From: JBILVQ01 sp044370375
GTDB taxonomy: Bacteria > Bacteroidota > Bacteroidia > UBA4408
Reading direction: 5' to 3'
Length of the DNA: 11,810 nt
Assembly: GCA_044370375.1 (NCBI GenBank)
Contig: JBILVQ010000085.1
Span: 1-11,810, forward strand
Shown in pieces: positions 1 to 7,178 of the stretch. Numbering within the stretch: position 1 is the stretch's first letter; each line of letters begins with the position of its first letter. Both the position numbers and the translations under genes were made by a program. Under the pieces are notes generated by a model. The model saw only the letters and a program-made list of their open reading frames with translations, ran no database searches and had not been told where the DNA came from.

Positions 1-822
1 CACCAAGCCAAAATTGCGATTATCCTTTCACCCGGATGGTTTGAATCAAAAGCATCGCGGGGAACCACTTCTTCCGTGTTTCTGGAATACAACTCAGAAG
101 CCATGTTGCAGGCCTGGCAACAAGAAGAGGATGAAGTAGCAGCCTATGCAAGAAAAAGAATAGCTGAACTATTTCCTGAATTTAATGCACCTGGATTGGA
201 ATTACGAAATACCTATTTCAAAAGCAAAGCACAGCAATCTTTTTTGCACGGCCTGGCCATGAATCCACTCATTAAAAGCAACGATTTATTGCGCAGGGTA
301 AATTCACCCCAAGCTAATTTCAATCCAAAGCAAGAAACATTGCCAAGTCCTCAACCCGAAATCAATAACCTCCCTTGGGATAGTCTTTTCGAAAATGCCA
401 GAAAAGCTGTATTGGCCGCTGCCACCAACAATCCCTATGGCATAGAGAATAATTATTTCGATGCACACATCGGCAAGAAAAGAGGAAATGTGCAGGCGGT
501 GAACAACGAACTGAATACCGAGCTCGATGATTTTATTGCCTTGATGAAATTCATCAGAAAAGAGAAATTAAATGTTTGTTTTATTATTTCACCACTGAAC
601 GCACTTTATTATAAAAATCCGGAGGCATTAAGTCCTTGCATTCATTATCTTGAAAAAATAATCAAGGGTAGTAACGAGCAGGAGGCATACCCCTTGCTCA
701 ACCTGTACACCGCATCAGGAGAAAAATACGACAAGGCCTTGCTCAGCGATGTGATGCACTTATCTCACTACGGCTGGTACCGGGTAGATCATTTTATCTT
801 ACAACATTTTTCAATAAAGTAA
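1..822 (+). CDS. dltD: DltD-type D-alanyl transferase, 3' portion (5' end outside window)
   Basis: The frame is open from base 1, so the gene begins before the window; 273 residues are visible, while DltD proteins are usually about 370-420 residues. The first visible residues include SPGWFES, close to the SP(Q/G)WF segment of DltD. Near the C-terminus the DVMH motif (visible residues 250-253, bases 748-759) fits the DxxH block of SGNH-type hydrolases and would supply the catalytic Asp and His. The nucleophilic Ser and the N-terminal membrane anchor should lie in the missing part. In Gram-positive bacteria DltD acts on the outer face of the membrane and places D-alanine on lipoteichoic acid; here the acceptor is unknown. 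The stop is 2 bases before dltX, and dltB and dltA follow, which supports the assignment. No truncation is visible within the window. Confidence 0.88.
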   Translation, partial: HQAKIAIILSPGWFESKASRGTTSSVFLEYNSEAMLQAWQQEEDEVAAYARKRIAELFPEFNAPGLELRNTYFKSKAQQSFLHGLAMNPLIKSNDLLRRVNSPQANFNPKQETLPSPQPEINNLPWDSLFENARKAVLAAATNNPYGIENNYFDAHIGKKRGNVQAVNNELNTELDDFIALMKFIRKEKLNVCFIISPLNALYYKNPEALSPCIHYLEKIIKGSNEQEAYPLLNLYTASGEKYDKALLSDVMHLSHYGWYRVDHFILQHFSIK

Positions 823-824
823 TC

Positions 825-962
825 ATGCTAAAGAAAGCGCTATTGTATTCACTATGGACGATGACAATAACCTTGGGATTGTTGTGGCTGTATGGCAAAC
901 AAAACCAACATTCGAATAATCGTTGCCGCTCCAGCATCCAATTTGTTTACCAACAATTTTAA
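825..962 (+). CDS. dltX: DltX-like microprotein with C-terminal FxYxxF motif
   Basis: This 45-residue ORF starts at ATG 825, two bases after the dltD stop, and ends two bases before the dltB start. Its N-terminus MLKK is positively charged. Residues about 5-23 form one hydrophobic helix, followed by a polar stretch and the C-terminal hexapeptide FVYQQF (residues 40-45). This matches FxYxxF, the C-terminal signature of Gram-positive DltX. There the tyrosine is proposed to be acylated by DltB and to hand D-alanine to DltD. The corresponding residue here is Tyr42. The charge pattern predicts a cytoplasmic N-terminus and an extracytoplasmic C-terminus, as needed for that job. In Gram-positive operons dltX usually precedes dltA; here it sits between dltD and dltB. 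The call rests on size, topology, terminal motif and position together, because a protein this short cannot be assigned by overall similarity. Confidence 0.85.
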   Translation: MLKKALLYSLWTMTITLGLLWLYGKQNQHSNNRCRSSIQFVYQQF

Positions 963-964
963 GC

Positions 965-2128
965 ATGTTGCCTTATTCCATCTATGAATTTTACCTTGTA
1001 ATGGCAGGCATGATTGTCTTGCTTTACGGTGCAAAAAAATTCAGTAGGCAAATCGATTACCGTTGGATGTTGGGTCTCTTCAATTTTTCGTTTCTTATTT
1101 TCTTTTACCCCAAACCCTTGCATTTTTTTCTGTTGTTAGTGTATGCATGGTTGATGACCTACCTGCTGCATAAAACCATTAAGCCACGAAAAAAAATATG
1201 GGGTATTTTCTTGTTGTTACTTCCCATGTTGTTGGTGAAACTCGACATCCGTTTTGGTCATTATCCTTTTGAGTTAAACCATCTACTTTCCTTTGCCGGA
1301 CTATCTTACGCCTCCTTCAGGATGATGGGCTGCTACCTCGATTTAGCACCGGATGATGCTGTTCCGGGGCAACTGGACTACTTCAACTTCTTAAGTTTTA
1401 CACCAACCTTGTTGATTGGTCCGATTGATAAATTTTCGCGCTTTCGTGAATCATTAAAAAGCGGATGGCAACAACTGAACAGCGATGCTTTTCTGGAAGG
1501 ATGGCATTCATTTTTAAAAGGATTTAGTTTTAAATATTTGCTGGCCGAAATCATTGATCGCTACTGGTTGAGCATGTTTGATGCAGGTGATACGTCTTTA
1601 CTGGCCATGACCAACAGCATGTATGCCTACTATGTTTATCTGTTCTTTGATTTTGCCGGTTATTCACACATGGCGCTGGGTTTGGGTAAAATGATGGGCA
1701 TGAAGGTTCCGGTAAACTTTACCAATCCTTTCGTGGCCCGCAATCCGCAGGAATTCTGGCGTAGCTTTCACATCAGTTTAGGCGATTGGTTGAAAGATTA
1801 TTTCTTTTCACCGCTCTACCTTTATTTTTCGAGAAAGAAAAAACTAAAAGCTTATCCTTTGCTTCGTCAAAATTTATCACTGTTCCTTACTTTTCTGCTG
1901 ATGGGATGCTGGAACGGATTTAGCAAAAACTTCATCCTGAGCGGAGCCTTGTTTGGCCTATATTCTGCTGTGCACAATACCTACACCGTGCAATGCAAAA
2001 AGCAGGGAAGAGATCTTATTTTTTCCGGTCTGTCGGAAACATCCATCAAATTAATCAGTATTTTCATCCTCTTTAATCTGGTAGCCTTTGCCTTGTATAT
2101 TTTCTCGGGAAGGTTCCCTTTGTTTTGA
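965..2128 (+). CDS. dltB: DltB-type MBOAT membrane acyltransferase
   Basis: A polytopic membrane protein of 387 residues, close to the usual DltB length. ATG 965 is preferred over the in-frame ATG at 923 because the latter would overlap dltX. MBOAT landmarks are LIGPIDKFSRF, DFAGYSHMALGLGKMMG, and NPQEFWRSFHISLGDWLKDY with the conserved His269, followed by FLLMGCWNG. MBOAT transferases move an acyl group from a cytoplasmic carrier to the outer face; DltB takes D-alanine from DltC and is thought to pass it to DltX. In DltB and AlgI the second motif normally reads GLWHG, and its His is considered catalytic (H336 in Streptococcus thermophilus DltB). Here that position is Asn317, 48 residues after His269, compared with 47 in the streptococcal protein. 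The gene is otherwise intact and tightly coupled to its neighbours, so it is either a lineage variant or a protein with altered chemistry. Confidence 0.9.
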   Translation: MLPYSIYEFYLVMAGMIVLLYGAKKFSRQIDYRWMLGLFNFSFLIFFYPKPLHFFLLLVYAWLMTYLLHKTIKPRKKIWGIFLLLLPMLLVKLDIRFGHYPFELNHLLSFAGLSYASFRMMGCYLDLAPDDAVPGQLDYFNFLSFTPTLLIGPIDKFSRFRESLKSGWQQLNSDAFLEGWHSFLKGFSFKYLLAEIIDRYWLSMFDAGDTSLLAMTNSMYAYYVYLFFDFAGYSHMALGLGKMMGMKVPVNFTNPFVARNPQEFWRSFHISLGDWLKDYFFSPLYLYFSRKKKLKAYPLLRQNLSLFLTFLLMGCWNGFSKNFILSGALFGLYSAVHNTYTVQCKKQGRDLIFSGLSETSIKLISIFILFNLVAFALYIFSGRFPLF

Positions 2129-2132
2129 TTTT

Positions 2133-3629
2133 ATGAAATACAATTTTTTCAATCAAACTTTCGAAGAAAGTAACATTCGTCCTGAAAAGCTAGCCGTATC
2201 GGGCAGTGACCGCGACTTGAGCTGGCAGGATTTGAAATCACTCGCTCTGGACATAGCAGCCCAAATTGAATCTTTGAACATACCGAAGGGACATCCCATC
2301 GTTATTTACGGCCACAAAGAAGTTGCTTATGTGGCAGCCATCATGGCTTGCTACCATTGCTGCATGACCTACATCCCCATGGATAGTATTTATCCTGAAG
2401 AAAGAATCAACGACATCAAAAGTCAGACCCATTCATTGGTGCTGATTGATTGTTCGGAAAGAAAGCACGGATTAAAATTTGCCGCCACCATTTATCCGGG
2501 AGAAAGCATTGAATGCAACGAAGCTTTGGATTTCAGCGGAAAAATATTTGGTGATGAAAAGGATCCCTTACAATACATCATGTTTACCTCGGGATCAACG
2601 GGAAGACCCAAGGGGGTTATGATTTCAAGAGGCGGTATTCTTAGCTTTATCCGTTGGTCGCACGAAACCTATCAATTGCTTGAGGAAGATGTTTTCATGA
2701 ACCAAGCACCTTTTACTTTCGATATATCGCTTTGCGATGTATTAACCTCTATGTCGAATGGTGCAAGTCTGGTCTTGAATACCAAAGAAATTCAGAGCAA
2801 TCAAGACCTGTTGCTGCAAAGAATAAAACAGTATCAATGCAGTGTCTGGACCTCAACGCCATCCTTCGGTTTTGTTTTCTTGCGGCATCCATCCTTTTCG
2901 CAGGAACAACTTCCTTCCCTGCGGCATTTTCTTTTTATGGGAGAAGTATTACCGAATAAAACCTGTGCTGTATTGTTTCAAAAATTTCCGGACTGTACCA
3001 TTGCCAATTGCTATGGTCCTACCGAAGCCAGCATTGTAACCACCCATATTTTTATTACGCCCGAAATCATTGCCCAACATCCTGTTCTGCCGGTTGGTTA
3101 TGCCAAGAAAGGAAGTATTTTTCGAATCAAAAAAAACAATGAACAGGAAGAGTATGGCGAATTGTTGATTGGCGGTGATCACGTGGGTGTAGGTTACTTT
3201 GGCGACAAAGCGCTAAGTGCATCAAAATTTATTAGGATTGATGATGTGCCTTTCTTTGTTACCGGTGATTATGCCAAACAAGAAAATGGACTATGGTTTT
3301 TTGGAGGAAGAAATGACGATCAGATTAAACTGCACGGATTCAGGATTGAATTAAATGAAATTTCTGCCGTGATTGAAAAATTTGAAAAGACCTTGGAAGC
3401 CTGTGTTGTTCCATTAAAGAGAAACAATGAAGTAAAAAAAATCATTGCCTTTGTAAAATTTTCGGAAGAGCATGCGGTTGAAACTACCATTAAAGAACTG
3501 GAAGAATTTATGCAGCAACGCTTACCCTATTACATGATGCCTGCCGAAATTGTTAGCGTAACTGTCTTTCCTTTTACGGCCAGTCATAAAATCGACAAAA
3601 ACAAACTATTGGCCGATTACAGTCAGTAG
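2133..3629 (+). CDS. dltA: DltA-type amino acid adenylating ligase (D-alanine--carrier protein ligase)
   Basis: A 498-residue ANL-superfamily adenylating enzyme, the usual DltA size. ATG 2133 is chosen because it lies 4 bases after the dltB stop and gives the normal DltA N-terminus; an in-frame ATG at 2088 would lie inside dltB. Motifs in order: phosphate-binding loop TSGSTGRPKG (152-161), Asp197 in FTFDIS (binds the substrate amino group in the family), YGPTEA (294-299), TGDY (377-380), HGFRIE (401-406), and Lys486 in SHKIDKNKL, the C-terminal catalytic lysine. DltA activates D-alanine with ATP and loads it onto the phosphopantetheine of DltC. In Bacillus cereus DltA, Cys269 before GEVLP favours D-alanine over L-alanine; this protein has Met269 there (FMGEVLP). 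The gene's context supports DltA over a free-standing peptide-synthetase module, but the amino acid used is uncertain. Confidence 0.9.
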   Translation: MKYNFFNQTFEESNIRPEKLAVSGSDRDLSWQDLKSLALDIAAQIESLNIPKGHPIVIYGHKEVAYVAAIMACYHCCMTYIPMDSIYPEERINDIKSQTHSLVLIDCSERKHGLKFAATIYPGESIECNEALDFSGKIFGDEKDPLQYIMFTSGSTGRPKGVMISRGGILSFIRWSHETYQLLEEDVFMNQAPFTFDISLCDVLTSMSNGASLVLNTKEIQSNQDLLLQRIKQYQCSVWTSTPSFGFVFLRHPSFSQEQLPSLRHFLFMGEVLPNKTCAVLFQKFPDCTIANCYGPTEASIVTTHIFITPEIIAQHPVLPVGYAKKGSIFRIKKNNEQEEYGELLIGGDHVGVGYFGDKALSASKFIRIDDVPFFVTGDYAKQENGLWFFGGRNDDQIKLHGFRIELNEISAVIEKFEKTLEACVVPLKRNNEVKKIIAFVKFSEEHAVETTIKELEEFMQQRLPYYMMPAEIVSVTVFPFTASHKIDKNKLLADYSQ

Positions 3630-3635
3630 GCTGCA

Positions 3636-4409
3636 ATGAAATTTCAAATCATTTATACCTTGGTTTATATTGCTTTCTTCGGCATCAAATACGCAGGAGC
3701 AAGAACCCGGCATTTATTTGTATCGGCAGACAAGAAACGAAAGTTGCATGATTTTTACACCATGACTTTTCACTTCTATAATCTGTTGACGGAAAAAGAA
3801 AAACGAAAGTTTCTGAATCGTTGTTACTACATCACAAGAGGAAAAAAAATAAAAATTGGCAAAGAAATTCTTCACCTGAAAACCGACATCGAAAAACTAA
3901 TGGTGGCGGCTATTGCGCAGGTTACCTTTGGCTATAGAGATTATGAACTGGATACTTTTCCCGAAATCATCATTAGCAGGAGCTCTTTTTATTCAAGACT
4001 TGTAAAAGCAGAAGTAAAAGGTTTAACCTTGGGCAACGGCCGAATATTCTATTCATGGGAAGATTTTTTGGAAGGATATCTTCACCAAAACGACAAAGTA
4101 AACCTGGCCATTCATGAATTAGCCCATGCCCTGTACATTGAAAAATTCAGGGGAACCGAAATAGAAGATTGGATAGAATGGCAGCAACACGCAATGGTTT
4201 TTCTGAAAAACAAAGAGGCTCATAACCGGGATGAATATTTTCGTGCCTACGGATTAACCAATATCAGTGAATTCTGGGCGGTGAATGTTGAATGCTTTTT
4301 CGAAGACCCTGCCAATTTCAAAGCACATTTTCCCCATCTTTATCAAGGCACCGCCAAATTATTGAAGCAAGACATGGCACTTCGGAAAATGACCGGCCAG
4401 CGGGCGTAA
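3636..4409 (+). CDS. Membrane-anchored MtfA-like (M90 family) zinc metallopeptidase
   Basis: This 257-residue protein begins 6 bases after the dltA stop and is probably the last gene of the dlt operon. Residues about 4-20 are a hydrophobic segment followed by many Arg and Lys, which suggests an N-terminal anchor with the catalytic domain in the cytoplasm. The zinc motif HELAH is at 160-164, so His160, Glu161 and His164 are in place. SEFWAVNVECFFEDP (211-225) matches the second conserved block of MtfA proteins; Glu212 is the likely third metal ligand, with Glu219 also conserved-looking. E. coli MtfA is a soluble peptidase that binds the repressor Mlc. Nothing here points to an Mlc partner, and the substrate is unknown. 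Location suggests a link with cell-envelope acylation, but this is inferred from gene order only. Confidence 0.8.
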   Translation: MKFQIIYTLVYIAFFGIKYAGARTRHLFVSADKKRKLHDFYTMTFHFYNLLTEKEKRKFLNRCYYITRGKKIKIGKEILHLKTDIEKLMVAAIAQVTFGYRDYELDTFPEIIISRSSFYSRLVKAEVKGLTLGNGRIFYSWEDFLEGYLHQNDKVNLAIHELAHALYIEKFRGTEIEDWIEWQQHAMVFLKNKEAHNRDEYFRAYGLTNISEFWAVNVECFFEDPANFKAHFPHLYQGTAKLLKQDMALRKMTGQRA

Positions 4410-4722
4410 AAAGAGCGGCCAAACATTCAGGATGGCCTTGTTCCAAAGAAAACCGGGTTAAAAGCAGGTTTTATCGGTAAAAGATGCAAGAAAAAGTCCT
4501 AAAAAAAAATGGAGGGATTTTATTTGTACCCGCGGGATTAGTATCTTTGCCGCCATTGTTTGCCTGAAAACGGGATGAAAATCTATTCTAAGGATGACAA
4601 GCAGAGGAACTGAATCCAACCGAAAAAAGGATTTAAGTCATCAACATCACTTTTGATCCATGACATCAAACCGGAGGGCCATATTGAAAACAATTCCTGC
4701 AACGCAGCTGAACTAAATTGCT
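4410..4722. other. Spacer between the dlt operon and the RND exporter gene
   Basis: These 313 bases contain no convincing gene. Just after the peptidase stop are two short inverted repeats: GGCCA/TGGCC (4417-4421 and 4433-4437, 11-base loop) and AAAACC/GGTTTT (4449-4454 and 4467-4472, 12-base loop). Either could end transcription of the dlt operon, but neither is a strong intrinsic terminator. A promoter-like element follows at 4523-4549. From there to the exporter start is a leader of about 165 bases with only a 12-codon ORF (ATG at 4575). I recognised no known riboswitch or small RNA in it. Confidence 0.6.
4523..4549 (+). promoter_or_regulatory. Bacteroidota-type promoter for the exporter gene
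   Basis: TATCTTTG at 4542-4549 matches the TAnnTTTG -7 box of Bacteroidota primary sigma factors exactly. A TTTG is present at 4523-4526, but the 15-base gap to the -7 box is shorter than the usual 19 or so, so the -33 element is uncertain. The element lies in the only sizeable spacer on the plus strand, upstream of the exporter. Confidence 0.55.
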
Positions 4723-7086
4723 ATGTGGAAATATTTTGCCAGTAAAATTTTACGAAACCGCTTAGCCTTTATCATCGGTTTGGGTTTAATAACCCTTATC
4801 ATGGGTTATTATGCTAGTAAGATTGAACTTTCTTACCAGTTTGCCAACATCTTGCCCAAAACCGACCAACGCTTTGTTGACTATGGAAAGTTTAAGGAAA
4901 TGTTTGGCGAAGATGGCAGTGTGATGGTCATCGGTTTCAACGACCCCAATATTTTTCAATTAGAAAAATTCAACGACTGGAAAAAACTGGGCGATGAAAT
5001 CAAAGCCATCAAAGGAATCAAGGAACAAATGTCGTTGGGTAATTTGTATTACCTCTCTCGCAATGATAGTTTGAGCAAATTCGATTTCCTTCCGCTCACA
5101 AAAAATGCGGTAAAAAGTCAACTGGAACTGGATAGTATCAAGAATATCATCAATGCCCTCCCCTTTTATGAAGATTTAATCTACAATAAAAAAACAGGGA
5201 GTTCTTTGATGGCAATTACTTTTACCAAAGAAGATTTAAATAGCAAATACCGAATTGATATTGTTAAACAAATTAAAGATAAGGCTGAAAATTTCGCAAA
5301 AAAACACGGCTTAACCCTTCATTACTCGGGGATGCCTTACATCCGGACTGCCATAATGGAAAAGGTCTCCCATGAAATGACGCTCTTCATGATCCTGGCC
5401 TTTGTGGTTATGGCTGTTATTCTTTGGGCTTTTTTCCGCTCCTTTACTTCAGTCTTTTTCTCAATGGTGGTGGTGGCCATTGGTGTAATTTGGGCCGTTG
5501 GTTTCATTCAACTGTTTGGCTACAAAATCACCATTCTGTCTGGGTTGATTGCGCCATTAATCATGGTTATCGGAATACCCAATTGCGTTTTCCTCATCAA
5601 TAAATATCATGCGGAAGTTATCAAACATGGCAACCGCATCAAAGCACTATCACGCTCTATCATGACCATGGGCGTAACCTTGTTTTTGGCCAATGTTACC
5701 ACCGCTATTGGTTTCGGTGTTTTATACTTCACCAAAACAGCCTTGCTGGTTGAATTCGGTATTGTAGCGGCCATTGGGGTAATGACCACTTATGCTATTG
5801 CCCTGATTCTGGTTCCCATCATCCTAAGTTTTTTACCGGTTCCAACAGAAAAACAAACCAAACACCTGGAAGGAAAAAGAATCAACAAGATTCTACTATC
5901 CATCGACCATCTTGTACAACATAGGCGGAAAAGCATTTATTTGGCCATTACCGTTCTTACCCTCTTCGGATTGTATGGCATGAGTAAAATCAATGTAATT
6001 GGTTATGTAGTGGATGATTTACCACAAAATGATCCGGTGTATGTTGACCTCCGATTCTTCGAAAGCAATTTTAATGGTGTTTTGCCCTTCGAAATTTTTA
6101 TCGATACCAAAAAACCAAATGGTGTTTTCGCTAACAACGGCAGCAATTTGTACAAAATTAAACGACTGCAAAAATTGTTTGCTGAATACCCCGAATTCTC
6201 TAGACCACTTTCCATTGTGGAAGGAATTAAATTCTCTTACCAAGCATATAAAGGCGGAGAAAAAAAATATTATATCCTGCCACCTGCCACCGAATTACAA
6301 AAATTAAATCAATATGTTTCTTCCGTAAAAGGGCAGGAAAATAAGTTAAAGAGTTTCATCGATAGCACGAAACAATATACCCGCGTTAGTTTCCAAATGG
6401 CAGATATCGGCTCGAAAAGAATTGCTGAATTGCTGGAAGAAGTTAAACCACGGGTTGATTCTATTTTCGACCCGAAAGAATATCATGTTGACATCACCGG
6501 CTTTAGTCTCATGTTCTTGACCGGTAACGATTATCTGCTTAAAAATTTATTCGAGAGCTTGATCATCGAAATTCTGTTAATCACCCTTGTTGGCTTTGCC
6601 CTCTTCCGCTCTATTCGCATTATTCTGCTATCTAAAATTCCGGTGCTCATTCCACTGGTAATTACGGCCGGCATTATGGGCTACCTTGGCATCCGCTTTA
6701 AACCATCTACCATTTTAATTTTCAGCATTGCCTTTGGTATTTCTTCTGACGGAACCATTTATTTTCTGGCCAAGTACCGCGAAGAACTCGTGCGTAGAAA
6801 GAGAAATATTGTGGACACCATTTCGCTCACCATCCGCGAAACAGGTCTGAGCATGATTTATACCGCGTTGATTCTCTTCTGCGGTTTTGCCATTTTCTCT
6901 GCTTCAGATTTTGGCGGAACCGCTGCCCTGGGTGTACTTATTTCTATTACACTTTTGGTTTCCATGTGTACCAACCTCATTTTGCTGCCCGCTATTTTAT
7001 TGTCGCTGAACAGCAAATTAATGAAGGAGGAAAGTCTTGCCAAACCATTTATTGAATTAGAAGACGAGGAAGAAAAGGAAGGTTAA
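4723..7086 (+). CDS. RND/MMPL-superfamily inner-membrane exporter
   Basis: A complete 787-residue protein with the duplicated RND layout. One helix near residues 14-30 is followed by an extracytoplasmic domain (about 35-215) and a helix bundle (about 218-370). Another helix (about 404-420) precedes a second extracytoplasmic domain (about 425-605) and a second bundle (about 608-762). The length and layout fit the predicted-exporter RND group (COG1033, MMPL-like), not the larger AcrB-type drug pumps. The second half keeps a GISSDGTIYFLAKY segment (672-685) with Asp676, like the G-x-x-x-D element of the family. The matching first-half segment reads IGIPNCVFLINKY (283-295) and lacks the Asp. It has a short acidic C-terminal tail. 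Such exporters move lipids or other hydrophobic compounds; no neighbour reveals the cargo. It appears to be a single-gene unit with its own promoter. Confidence 0.85.
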   Translation: MWKYFASKILRNRLAFIIGLGLITLIMGYYASKIELSYQFANILPKTDQRFVDYGKFKEMFGEDGSVMVIGFNDPNIFQLEKFNDWKKLGDEIKAIKGIKEQMSLGNLYYLSRNDSLSKFDFLPLTKNAVKSQLELDSIKNIINALPFYEDLIYNKKTGSSLMAITFTKEDLNSKYRIDIVKQIKDKAENFAKKHGLTLHYSGMPYIRTAIMEKVSHEMTLFMILAFVVMAVILWAFFRSFTSVFFSMVVVAIGVIWAVGFIQLFGYKITILSGLIAPLIMVIGIPNCVFLINKYHAEVIKHGNRIKALSRSIMTMGVTLFLANVTTAIGFGVLYFTKTALLVEFGIVAAIGVMTTYAIALILVPIILSFLPVPTEKQTKHLEGKRINKILLSIDHLVQHRRKSIYLAITVLTLFGLYGMSKINVIGYVVDDLPQNDPVYVDLRFFESNFNGVLPFEIFIDTKKPNGVFANNGSNLYKIKRLQKLFAEYPEFSRPLSIVEGIKFSYQAYKGGEKKYYILPPATELQKLNQYVSSVKGQENKLKSFIDSTKQYTRVSFQMADIGSKRIAELLEEVKPRVDSIFDPKEYHVDITGFSLMFLTGNDYLLKNLFESLIIEILLITLVGFALFRSIRIILLSKIPVLIPLVITAGIMGYLGIRFKPSTILIFSIAFGISSDGTIYFLAKYREELVRRKRNIVDTISLTIRETGLSMIYTALILFCGFAIFSASDFGGTAALGVLISITLLVSMCTNLILLPAILLSLNSKLMKEESLAKPFIELEDEEEKEG

Positions 7087-7152
7087 ATGCTTCTTTCAAC
7101 GACTCACTAATTTCCGCCTGACTTTCCTTATTGTTGATAAAGAAAATCATCC

Positions 7153-7175
7153 CCACTTGGTGGTTGTATTTTTTT
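7153..7175 (+). terminator. Possible weak terminator after the exporter gene
   Basis: CCAC-TTG-GTGG (7153-7163) can form a 4-bp hairpin and is followed after five bases by a run of seven T residues (7169-7175). It lies between the convergent exporter and response-regulator genes, where a terminator is expected. The stem is very short, so this is tentative. Confidence 0.25.
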
Positions 7176-7178
7176 AGG

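Noticed and set aside
923..964. Upstream in-frame ATG extending dltB by 14 residues
   Set aside because: It would overlap the end of dltX out of frame and adds residues atypical of DltB; ATG 965, two bases after the dltX stop, fits the operon spacing.
2088..2132. Upstream in-frame ATG extending dltA by 15 residues
   Set aside because: It lies within the dltB coding region; ATG 2133 gives the normal DltA start and makes Asp197 and residue 269 number as in Bacillus cereus DltA.
4417..4472. Short inverted repeats after the peptidase gene as a definite dlt terminator
   Set aside because: Stems of 5 and 6 bp with loops of 11-12 bases and no clean T-tract are too weak to call as a separate feature; they are only noted in the spacer entry.
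4690..4697. ACAATTC upstream of the exporter gene as another LytTR half-site
   Set aside because: There is no second copy 21 bases away on either side; a single 7-mer is expected by chance.
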